Assembly (NCBI GenBank): GCA_964564285.1 | Contig: CAZMBZ010000047.1 | Coordinates: 1-21,210, forward strand | Origin: JAUWQU01 sp964564285 | GTDB taxonomy: Bacteria > Planctomycetota > Phycisphaerae > SM23-33 | DNA: 21,210 bases | Direction: 5' to 3' | Shown: positions 8,124-14,591 of the stretch, one piece after another | Numbering within the stretch: position 1 is the stretch's first letter | Layout: each line of letters starts with the position of its first letter | Made by a program: the position numbers and the translations under genes | Notes under the pieces: generated by a model | Database searches by the model: none | What the model was told of the DNA's origin: nothing | What the model saw: only the letters and a program-made list of their open reading frames with translations

Positions 8124-8756
8124 CTATCGCGCCGCCTCTTCGATCAACAGCACGATCTGCCGGGCAAGCTCGGCCTTGGGGCGAGCATCCCATTCGATCA
8201 CGACGCCGCCGACGCCCAGCACGCATGCCCGCGAAACATCGGCCTGCATCGCCTCCGGGCCGTTGACGACCACGAAGTCCGCGCCCTTGGCTTGCATCTC
8301 CGCCAGGGCCTTGGCCTGGGCCTCCACCGGCGGCAACGATTCCACCGCAAACGCGACAACCACCTGCCCCGCCCGTCGCGAGGCCGTCACCGACGCGAGA
8401 ACATCCTCGGTCGGCAGCAGGCGAACATCCACCGGCCCGGCCGCTCGGGCGATCTTGCCCGCCACACGACGTTCCGGCCGAAAGTCCCCCACCGCCGCCG
8501 TCATCACAAGAGCATCGCACAAGCCGAACCGCTCAGCCAGCCCCGCCCGCAATTCATCAACCGAAACAAACCGCACCACCTCGCACCCAGCCGGGTCCGC
8601 CAGAGCCACCGGCCCGGCCAGCAGAGTCACCTCATGCCCCGCCACCGCAGCCGCGGCCGCGACTGCATAACCCATCCGCCCGCTGGAGGCGTTGGAGATA
8701 AACCGAACATCGTCAATATACTCCCGGGTAGGCCCGGCCGTGACAATAATCCTCAT
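8124..8756 (-). CDS. coaB: Phosphopantothenate-cysteine ligase (free-standing CoaB domain)
   Basis: The 210-residue protein corresponds only to the CoaB (DFP C-terminal) half of bifunctional CoaBC, the enzyme joining cysteine to 4'-phosphopantothenate in coenzyme A synthesis. TAGPTREYIDDVRFISNASS (6-25) is the nucleotide-binding family signature. TAAVGDFRP (86-94) corresponds to the AAAVxDFxP motif. Lys101 in GKIAR and KGADFVVVN (157-165) are further conserved points. There is no CoaC flavin domain, so a separate decarboxylase gene should exist elsewhere. The frame is open upstream to 8924, but that 56-residue extension has no family similarity, and the motif begins right after the ATG at 8756, which I take as the start. 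Downstream comes dut. Confidence 0.88.
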   Translation of the reverse strand: MRIIVTAGPTREYIDDVRFISNASSGRMGYAVAAAAAVAGHEVTLLAGPVALADPAGCEVVRFVSVDELRAGLAERFGLCDALVMTAAVGDFRPERRVAGKIARAAGPVDVRLLPTEDVLASVTASRRAGQVVVAFAVESLPPVEAQAKALAEMQAKGADFVVVNGPEAMQADVSRACVLGVGGVVIEWDARPKAELARQIVLLIEEAAR

Positions 8757-9122
8757 GCCCCAAACCCTACCAGCGAGCAGGCCAACGGTAAACGCAAAAA
8801 CGGCAGGCAGGCCGCACTCCAAATTTACAGCCACAGCAAAACCGCCCCACTTCGCGGCAGCCAGGCCGCACGCCCAATCCACAGCACAAACCAGGCGGGA
8901 ATGCCCCAACGCCGCCGAGGGCACCGCGGACCCGCTTTACAGCCCCGGCCGATTCGAGGACCTAACCCGCCCAACCGAATACCCCGGCAGCGACCAACAA
9001 GGCTACAGTTCCAACACCGGTGACGTCCCCGCCCCCAGTGCTAGCCTGCCAGTGGACGTTCAACCGAACACGAGCCGCCGAAACCTCTTGTCTCACCGTA
9101 CCAGCGACAGTATTGTGCGGAC
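8757..9122. other. Divergent intergenic region between coaB and the SIR2 operon
   Basis: About 366 bp without a convincing gene. Its first two thirds are rich in C and A on the plus strand (many gcaaaa and ccaa runs). Open frames through it have no recognisable motif and no ribosome site. It must hold the promoters for coaB (leftward) and the SIR2-like gene (rightward). It marks the left border of the accessory block. Confidence 0.5.
9088..9116 (+). promoter_or_regulatory. Candidate sigma-70 promoter of the SIR2 operon
   Basis: TTGTCT (9088-9093), a 17-nt spacer and TATTGT (9111-9116) form a moderate -35/-10 pair. The predicted start would fall at or within a base or two of the ATG at 9123, and no Shine-Dalgarno sequence precedes that ATG. 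Together this suggests a leaderless or near-leaderless transcript. The match is imperfect. Confidence 0.35.
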
Positions 9123-10073
9123 ATGGATGATCGAGTCAACATCGACCCGGCCCTGAAGCAATGCATCGAAAGAGGCAACTGCGTCGCCTTCATTGGATCC
9201 GGTTTGTCAAATAGCTCCTACCTGAGTTGGCATGAACTCATCATGACACTCTGCAAAGAGTGCAAAGTCCAAAACACAGTATCCAAACAGAGCTCAGCGG
9301 TTGAGTTTATCGAAGCGGCCGAGTCAGCCCGACAAGCGGATATGGAGCTCTATCATCAGATCCTTGGCAGGGAGTACGGCAAGCTTCTTCCCACTGACCC
9401 GCTCTATGACGTGCTGATGCGAGTCAAGTTCAAATGCTATGTGACAGTGAACTTTGATCCCACGCTGCAGAGAGAAACGCAAAAGCCTAATCACAGGTGC
9501 TCAGATTGCGAGTGTTACCCAAACCTGAACCCCGAACATCTTGGCAACAAGGTCGCATTCTACATTCACGGACTGATCGAGGAACAACAAGTACCCAAAC
9601 ATAATACCATTGTGCTGTCTGCTTCTGAATTCGAGACTGCGTATGATGAGCATCGCACTATCTTGCCCACCTTTCTCAAGACTCTCCTAACATTCAGCGA
9701 CATCTGCTTCATAGGATGCAGCCTGAGAGAGCCTTCCTTACGCAAGATATTTCCAGTGTGTGCCCAGATTCAAGACACGATTGTGAGGAGCCAGGGCGGT
9801 CCTCCTTCACTGCAAAGATACATATTGCGGCCTGAACAGCAGGAACTGCTGAGGACCCCGGAACATGGAAGCGTGATGCGGGACGAAGATGAGGAGCTAA
9901 GGCGTCGACAGGCAGAGTCTGACGAATATCAGGAGCTTGGCATCAAAGTCCTCCGATATCCATGCGTGGACGGAGACCATGCCAATCTGCGTCGGATGTT
10001 CGAACCGCTGGCGTCTTTGAAGCCGCCTAGCTACCGGACTGGCCTATTGCCTAAGGTAAGCTATGAAGACTAA
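9123..10073 (+). CDS. SIR2-like (NADase-type) defence protein
   Basis: The 316-residue protein carries the SIR2_2-type Rossmann core. VAFIGSGLS (21-29) is the NAD-phosphate loop, followed by Trp36. TVNFD (108-112) with Asn110 and YIHG (147-150) with His149 correspond to the catalytic Asn and His of SIR2 NADases such as ThsA and DSR2. LSASEFETAY (165-174) and FIGCSLREPSLRKIF (196-210) complete the fold. In the known systems these enzymes destroy NAD+ on phage infection and stop growth; NADase activity here is inferred from the intact residues. RCSDCEC (125-131) is a cysteine cluster not needed by the family. The charged tail (250-275) may contact the partner. It overlaps the next gene by 11 nt. 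Base composition is visibly AT-richer than coaB, dut or ftsK, consistent with transfer. Confidence 0.85.
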   Translation: MDDRVNIDPALKQCIERGNCVAFIGSGLSNSSYLSWHELIMTLCKECKVQNTVSKQSSAVEFIEAAESARQADMELYHQILGREYGKLLPTDPLYDVLMRVKFKCYVTVNFDPTLQRETQKPNHRCSDCECYPNLNPEHLGNKVAFYIHGLIEEQQVPKHNTIVLSASEFETAYDEHRTILPTFLKTLLTFSDICFIGCSLREPSLRKIFPVCAQIQDTIVRSQGGPPSLQRYILRPEQQELLRTPEHGSVMRDEDEELRRRQAESDEYQELGIKVLRYPCVDGDHANLRRMFEPLASLKPPSYRTGLLPKVSYED

Positions 10074-13008
10074 ACACACATTCTTCGAGAGCGTTTCGGC
10101 AGTCAAAGAGGCACTACGGACCACTACGGATGCACGGGGGTGCCTTCGGAAGATAGGACCGTATCTCCAAGACCCGGACGTGCGTCGCTGGTTCTTTAGT
10201 GACCTCAAGAATCCGGCCTGGGTAGAGCCTCTTGCAGATGAAGGCTACTTCACGAATCCGCTCGCAGCCGAGCAGATGGAAGACAATAGACGCATCTTCC
10301 AACCGTGGCCTCCGTCTCAGTTCCTGGCTGGGTCTGCAAGTGGGGCTTCTGGCCCCGTGGCCAGCGTGTTCTGTAAGGTGAGCACAGACAACCCCTACGT
10401 GCTTAGGAACATGCTCGACGCAGCCATGGCAATGCCGGATCTGGAGGCCGCCACTGTTGCTAAGAAGGTGGCTTCGGCTCTCGATGAAGGTGCGGACCTA
10501 TACCATGGCAATCAAGACGCGCTGAGCAAGGTCGCTGAGCGGCTGGCCGCCAACCGGGAAACGCGGGACACATCCTTCTTCCTTTGCCGTTCGTATCTCT
10601 TTCCGAAAAAGAAGGCCGAGAGCACAAGCCAGCGCAGAGAGAATTACGGTTTCCTCGAAGCGATTAAGAGCCTCACTCCTCATATGGTGCCCATTCAGCC
10701 CGAGGACACAATTGGCCTGCTTTGCGAGGAAGTTGCGACCGCGATCCAAGCGAAGGGCAAACCAGCCGGCGGCGATCCGATGTTCGACTACTCCTATATG
10801 TGGCGTCCGGCTATAGAGGAGCACGAGCAGAATCAGACGCATGACCTGGCCGGCACGTTGGTCACGCCTCTGCGGAATGCGGCTAAATTGGCAGTGACCG
10901 AGAAGCACCTGAAACTTGAGCGTGTCCTCGATATCGTCCGGGACTACAAGTTCCTGATCTTCCTGCGACTGGCCGTGCATCTGATCGATGAGTTCGCGGA
11001 GACCAACCAGGAACTTGCCCGTGAGACGATGCTGAACAAGGAGCTATTCGACGATTACCGCTTCAAGCATGAGTACGCGCTGCTTGCTGGCAAGCGATTT
11101 AATCTGCTTGAGCCGACGGAGAAGGACAGGTTCTTCACTTGGTTGGATGATGGACCGGACATGTCTGGCTTCGATGACTGGGCTCGCGAGACTCTCGGGC
11201 GCGAACCTAACGAGAAAGACCTAGACAACCGCAAGAAGCACTGGCAGTACGAGAAGCTGTGGTGGATACGGGAGCACTTGGATGGCCACTGGAAGCAGCA
11301 GTTCGATGAAATGTACGCCACGGACGGAAAGCCGGAGTTGGCAGACATGAGCTTCAGCATCGGCCCGATGACATCAGGGCCGGATAGCCCTATGTCGTTG
11401 GGCGACCTTACGGGCCTGCCCTTTTTGCAAGCTCTGGAAAAGGTCTGCTCCTGGCCGCCGAAGCAAGGCGACTCCTTGTTCATGCCGGTTGCAGGACTCG
11501 CGCGGACATTCGAGCAGTACGTCAAACAGGACGCCGTATCCGCATCCGCAAGTGCCGAGCTGATGAAGGGGAAGCCCGCCCCCTTCGTGGACTCGTTCGT
11601 CTCTGCCATGCAGGAGGCGGTCAGCCAGGACAAAGATATTGAGTGGCCCCCGGTTCTCGACCTGTGCCGGTGGGTCGTGGAGCAGCCCAGGGATCAGGAC
11701 ACCATCCCATACGAAACAGACGAGTATGATCGCGCCGAAAGAACCTGGAAATGGGCCAGAGAATGCATTACCCGTTTCGTTTCCACCTGCTTTAAGAAGT
11801 TCAAAAAGAATGACGCTTTCTTCGAGGAATATCGCAAGAGCCTATGGGACATCCTCTTGCCTCTAACCCAAGATCCAGATGAGAACCGCCTTGGGGGTGA
11901 TGAACACACCGATGTTCGTGTCAGGGACTTCCTGGCTCAGAGCCTAAGCAACCCTCGGGCCTATGCTCTTCGCGTTGTCTTTGATTACGCAAAATGGGTT
12001 GGCGAGCATCTGCAAGCAACGAATGAAGGGCGAAAGGCGGTCCCTGGTGGGTTCAAGGCGATGCCAGAGGTACGCAAGGCTCTAGAGGATGGCCTGAAAT
12101 CCGGCGAACATGACAGCCCCGCCGTTCGTGCGGTGTATGGCCAAAACTTGGGGCTGCTCTATTGGATCGACAAAGACTGGCTTACCCCGCGAGTGGACGA
12201 GTTGCTGAATCCTTCAAAGAGTGAAACCGAGCCCATCACCGATTCCGGGTGGGCAGCGTGGAACGCGTTTCTGGTCCGCGTTCCACCGCATATCGAGTAC
12301 TTCAACCTATTGAAGAAGCAGTTCAAGTACGCGGCTGACCAATACCGAAAAGTCGTAGTCGAGGAAAAGACCCCGTATGAAGTGATGACCCGCTTTGGCG
12401 AGCACCTGATGATTCTCTATGGTCGAGGGCAGCTTGGTCTTGACGACCACGGGGCCATACTTCGGCGATTTCTTACGGACACCAGCCAGGTGATCCGTTC
12501 GCACACTATTGCCTTCATCGGGCGGAGCTTGACCGGGGACGAGGACGAGCCCTCCGACCCCTTACCAAAGCAAGTGATCGACCGTTTCGTGGCACTGTGG
12601 GAATGGTATTGGCCTGCGGTGGGAAGCCGTGATAAAAAGCCGTCGAGTGACGTGTTCGGCTACTGGTATATCTGCGGATGCTTCGACCCTCGCTGGGCCC
12701 TCACGAAGCTCGGGGAATATGCCGAAAGCGCTCCACTCCTTGAGCCCCGCTACAAGTTGCCAAAGCTGCTTGCGAAGAATGCCGAGTTGAACCCATCAAC
12801 AGCGCTGTCAATTATTGAGAAACTGGTCGAGGAGGACACGGAAGGCTGGTGGGTCGATGGATGGAGAGAACAGATCAAAGATATCCTCTCTGTTGCGATG
12901 AATACTGATGATGAGGACACCAAGACTCGGGCGACCGCCCTCATCAATCGTCTGGGCAGGAAGGGAAGGGCCTGGATTAGCCTGGGCGACTTGTTACGCG
13001 CCAAGTAA
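10063..13008 (+). CDS. Large unrecognised protein paired with the SIR2-like gene (putative sensor/partner)
   Basis: This 981-residue protein starts inside the SIR2 gene (ATG 10063, TAA of the SIR2 gene at 10071-10073; purine-rich taaggtaag upstream), so the two are translationally coupled. I see no signal peptide, membrane segment, Walker A/B or nuclease motif. It reads as a largely alpha-helical, probably HEAT-like repeat protein rich in Trp, Glu and Lys. It begins with DVRRWFFSDLKNPAWVEPLA (39-58), a pattern I associate with N-termini of large bacterial immune-like proteins. The C-terminal part (about 860-981, with VFGYWYICGCFDPRW and ATALINRLGRKG) is duplicated downstream at 13860. Fused SIR2-plus-long-helical-domain proteins (DSR type, SIR2-DUF4020) are known in phage defence; this pair looks like a two-gene version. 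The DUF4020 link is memory-based and untested. Confidence 0.75.
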   Translation: MKTKHTFFESVSAVKEALRTTTDARGCLRKIGPYLQDPDVRRWFFSDLKNPAWVEPLADEGYFTNPLAAEQMEDNRRIFQPWPPSQFLAGSASGASGPVASVFCKVSTDNPYVLRNMLDAAMAMPDLEAATVAKKVASALDEGADLYHGNQDALSKVAERLAANRETRDTSFFLCRSYLFPKKKAESTSQRRENYGFLEAIKSLTPHMVPIQPEDTIGLLCEEVATAIQAKGKPAGGDPMFDYSYMWRPAIEEHEQNQTHDLAGTLVTPLRNAAKLAVTEKHLKLERVLDIVRDYKFLIFLRLAVHLIDEFAETNQELARETMLNKELFDDYRFKHEYALLAGKRFNLLEPTEKDRFFTWLDDGPDMSGFDDWARETLGREPNEKDLDNRKKHWQYEKLWWIREHLDGHWKQQFDEMYATDGKPELADMSFSIGPMTSGPDSPMSLGDLTGLPFLQALEKVCSWPPKQGDSLFMPVAGLARTFEQYVKQDAVSASASAELMKGKPAPFVDSFVSAMQEAVSQDKDIEWPPVLDLCRWVVEQPRDQDTIPYETDEYDRAERTWKWARECITRFVSTCFKKFKKNDAFFEEYRKSLWDILLPLTQDPDENRLGGDEHTDVRVRDFLAQSLSNPRAYALRVVFDYAKWVGEHLQATNEGRKAVPGGFKAMPEVRKALEDGLKSGEHDSPAVRAVYGQNLGLLYWIDKDWLTPRVDELLNPSKSETEPITDSGWAAWNAFLVRVPPHIEYFNLLKKQFKYAADQYRKVVVEEKTPYEVMTRFGEHLMILYGRGQLGLDDHGAILRRFLTDTSQVIRSHTIAFIGRSLTGDEDEPSDPLPKQVIDRFVALWEWYWPAVGSRDKKPSSDVFGYWYICGCFDPRWALTKLGEYAESAPLLEPRYKLPKLLAKNAELNPSTALSIIEKLVEEDTEGWWVDGWREQIKDILSVAMNTDDEDTKTRATALINRLGRKGRAWISLGDLLRAK

Positions 13009-13036
13009 GTTGGGGCGTACCGAAATTGCCAGGCCA

Positions 13037-13048
13037 GTGGCATGGGCG
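13037..13048. repeat. Half-copy of the palindromic repeat at the end of the duplicated homology
   Basis: GTGGCATGGGCG, 29 bp after the stop of the large gene, equals the first 12 bases of the palindromic element at 14267. The sequence then diverges completely. It marks the right end of homology between the large gene's 3' region and its downstream partial copy. Confidence 0.65.
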
Positions 13049-13126
13049 GGAGGATGTAGAGGGCGGGGACGCAGTCGCGGTCGAGGGGGTACGGTTCTTC
13101 CGCTGACGCGAGGGCGCGGGCGGCGG

Positions 13127-13606
13127 TCATTTCCGGGATTTTTTGGTGTTGGCGCCGGCCTTGGCTTTTCCGGTGGCGCGGAAGGCGGGGCGGCGATTTT
13201 TGGCTTCGGGTTGGTCGGCCATGTAGCGCAGGGCCGCTCTGGCTAGGAGTCCGCTGCGTGTGTGGCCTTGGGCCTTGGCGCAGCGATCGATGGCATCGAG
13301 CACACGCTCTGGCAGTGTAATGTTTACCCGCTTGGCACGAATGCGCAGGTTGGACTCATCGACTGTCACCACGGCCCAGAAGCCATCGGCGTAGTCCGGG
13401 TTGCCCTTGTGCGCCTCGATGCTCGTTGGCTCTATGATGCCCGCGCCGTCCTCGATCATGCCTTCCAGGTGCAGTTCGATGGCCTCGCGGGCCATGGCGA
13501 TGGCCTCATCCACCGTCGCGCCGGCGCTGAAGCACCCGGGCAAGTCGGGCACCGTCACGCCGAAGTCAGAGCCCTTGTCCTTGTGGATAACAACAGGATA
13601 GTTCAT
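13127..13606 (-). CDS. hicB: HicB-family antitoxin with ribbon-helix-helix domain
   Basis: The 159-residue protein has the HicB partial RNase-H-like fold at the N-terminus: YPVVIHKD, FGVTVPDLPGCFSAGATVDE (15-34) and AIAMAREAIELHLEG. This binds and blocks HicA. A ribbon-helix-helix segment, VNITLPERVLDAIDRCAKAQ and HTRSGLLARAALRYM (94-129), should bind the operator upstream of hicA. The tail (135-159) is basic and disordered. The start overlaps the hicA stop as ATGA, and GGAG sits about 6 nt upstream inside hicA, giving translational coupling. Convergent with the large SIR2-partner gene, it ends 118 bp from that gene's stop codon. Confidence 0.92.
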   Translation of the reverse strand: MNYPVVIHKDKGSDFGVTVPDLPGCFSAGATVDEAIAMAREAIELHLEGMIEDGAGIIEPTSIEAHKGNPDYADGFWAVVTVDESNLRIRAKRVNITLPERVLDAIDRCAKAQGHTRSGLLARAALRYMADQPEAKNRRPAFRATGKAKAGANTKKSRK

Positions 13607-13791
13607 GGTTTCTCCATCCCGGCCTGGCGAAAGATAGACTTTACCGTGCCGATGGGCAGATCACGCTTGGGATGAGGGACCGTCACCAGCCCCGCCCTGC
13701 TCGCGTGACGGAACTGGTGATGGCTTCCCTTGGTGCGCACGAGCACCCAGCCATCGGCTTTCAACCTGCGAATGATCTCCCGGCTGTTCAT
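13603..13791 (-). CDS. hicA: HicA-family mRNA interferase toxin
   Basis: A 62-residue toxin with the HicA double-stranded-RNA-binding-like fold: MNSREIIRRLKADGWVLVRT, KGSHHQFRH with the catalytic His at 24 or 25, then VTVPHPKRDLPIGTVKSIFR. The family binds mRNA and blocks or cuts it on ribosomes when HicB is lost. The length and motif fit exactly. The open frame continues upstream to 14040, but that part is antisense to the duplicated fragment. The ATG at 13791, two bases after the operator palindrome, is the real start. It is first in the operon, followed by hicB with a 4-nt overlap. Toxin-antitoxin pairs often sit in defence islands, as here. Confidence 0.92.
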   Translation of the reverse strand: MNSREIIRRLKADGWVLVRTKGSHHQFRHASRAGLVTVPHPKRDLPIGTVKSIFRQAGMEKP

Positions 13792-13793
13792 TG

Positions 13794-13812
13794 AGTGTGT
13801 ATTATACACACT
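13794..13812 (-). promoter_or_regulatory. Operator palindrome of hicAB
   Basis: AGTGTGTATTATACACACT is a perfect 19-bp inverted repeat (8-bp arms, 3-bp centre), 2 bp upstream of the hicA ATG and overlapping its -10 box. It is a natural binding site for the HicB ribbon-helix-helix domain and predicts autorepression by steric block of RNA polymerase. Confidence 0.8.
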
Positions 13813-13828
13813 AGCGAAAACCACGCAA
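13801..13828 (-). promoter_or_regulatory. hicAB promoter
   Basis: On the minus strand a consensus TATAAT (13806-13801) lies inside the operator. TTGCGT (13828-13823) is 16 nt upstream as -35. The start of transcription would fall only a few bases before the hicA ATG, so the mRNA has almost no leader. This suits low toxin translation relative to the antitoxin, whose start has a proper ribosome site. Confidence 0.65.
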
Positions 13829-13859
13829 GACTCGATATTGAAGAGCTTGAGAATTTCGG

Positions 13860-14237
13860 GATAAAGTGCCGTCGCGTGACGTGTTCGGCTACTGGTATAC
13901 GTGCGGATGTTTCGACCCTCGCTGGGTCCTCGATATGCTCGGGGAGTATGTCGAAAAAGCTCCATTCCCTGAGCCCCACTACCGGTTGCCAGAGCAGCTT
14001 GCGAAGGATGCCCAGTTGAGCCCGGCAACAGCGCTGTCAATTATTGAGAAGCTGGTCGCGGAGGACAAAGAAGGCTCGTGGGTCGATGGATGGCGGGATC
14101 AGATCAAAGATATCCTCTCTGTTGCGATGAATACTGATAATGAGGACACCAAGACTCGGGCGACCGCCCTCATCAATCGTCTGGGCAGGAAGGGAAAGGC
14201 CTGGATCAAGCTGGGTGAACTGTTACGCCCCACGTGA
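13860..14237 (+). pseudogene. Truncated duplicate of the 3' end of the SIR2-partner gene
   Basis: Positions 13860-14237 align base for base, without any indel, to 12631-13008 (constant offset 1229) and end at the equivalent stop codon (TGA instead of TAA). The encoded 124-residue frame can open at GTG 13866 but has no ribosome site, so I call it a remnant. Identity is uneven by hand count: 35 mismatches in the first 240 bp, 1 in the next 97 (14100-14196), then 10 in the last 41. Most changes in the first part alter amino acids, yet no stop or frameshift has appeared. Similarity continues past the stop to GTGGCATGGGCG. The hicAB operon lies between the two copies. Confidence 0.85.
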
Positions 14238-14266
14238 GTTGAAACGAGCCCGAATTGGCCGGGCCG

Positions 14267-14401
14267 GTGGCATGGGCGTCCCGCCCATGAGTGGCAGGGC
14301 CGTCCCGGCCGCGGGGGTTTCTTCCGAGGATTCCGCGGGCGAGACGCCCCCGGGACCTGCCTGGCCGGCAAGCAAGCTCATGGGCGAGACGCCCATGCCA
14401 C
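14267..14401. repeat. Composite palindromic repeat element
   Basis: Two 25-bp outer arms (14267-14291 and 14377-14401) are inverted repeats with one mismatch. Each arm is itself a hairpin with a catGGGCG...CGCCCatg core. A third core, GGGCGAGACGCCC, lies at 14337-14349, and further nested pairs (ggcagg/cctgcc) fill the middle. The element is non-coding and belongs with the smaller element at 7512-7558. It begins at the point where homology to the large defence gene's 3' flank ends. Confidence 0.75.
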
Positions 14402-14434
14402 TAAAGCGAAGCATGCCCCCCGGTCGCCACCACA

Positions 14435-14571
14435 CGTTTTCCCTTTTCGCAAGCGATAGGCACGGGTAAGCTTAATAGCTGATGCGGCCCCGATGTTCAT
14501 CGGGATCTTCGACGTTGGCTGATTGGGATGGTGGCGTTTTTTGCATTTTTCGCATTTGCGTGGTCGGGCGC
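14435..14571 (+). repeat. Duplicated leader sequence, copy A (before the lipoprotein gene)
   Basis: This copy shares cgttttcccttttcgc near its start and gggatggtggcgt plus GCATTTTTCGCATTTGC near its end with copy B at 15237-15348, in the same order and orientation. The middle is looser. It ends 20 bp before the lipoprotein ATG. Its position in front of two consecutive genes suggests a promoter or leader function, or a dispersed genomic repeat. Confidence 0.7.
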
Positions 14572-14591
14572 GCGGAAGGCAGGTGACTACT

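Noticed and set aside
8757..8924. Upstream in-frame extension of CoaB
   Set aside because: The family signature begins right after ATG 8756. The 56 extra residues show no similarity to CoaC or to any targeting signal.
7926..9023. 365-codon open frame on the plus strand across dut and coaB
   Set aside because: It is antisense to two recognisable genes, rich in Arg, His and Pro with no motif, and explained by GC-rich codon shadows.
9123..13008. Retron, CBASS or restriction system
   Set aside because: There is no reverse transcriptase, cyclase, methylase or nuclease motif in either gene or nearby.
13792..14040. Upstream extension of HicA to 145 residues
   Set aside because: It would read antisense through the duplicated defence-gene fragment and through the operator and promoter. 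The HicA fold is complete from ATG 13791.
13860..14237. Independent 124-residue gene
   Set aside because: The frame is intact, but it lacks a ribosome site, begins in mid-domain relative to the large gene, and aligns to its 3' end to the stop codon. A truncated duplicate is the simpler reading.
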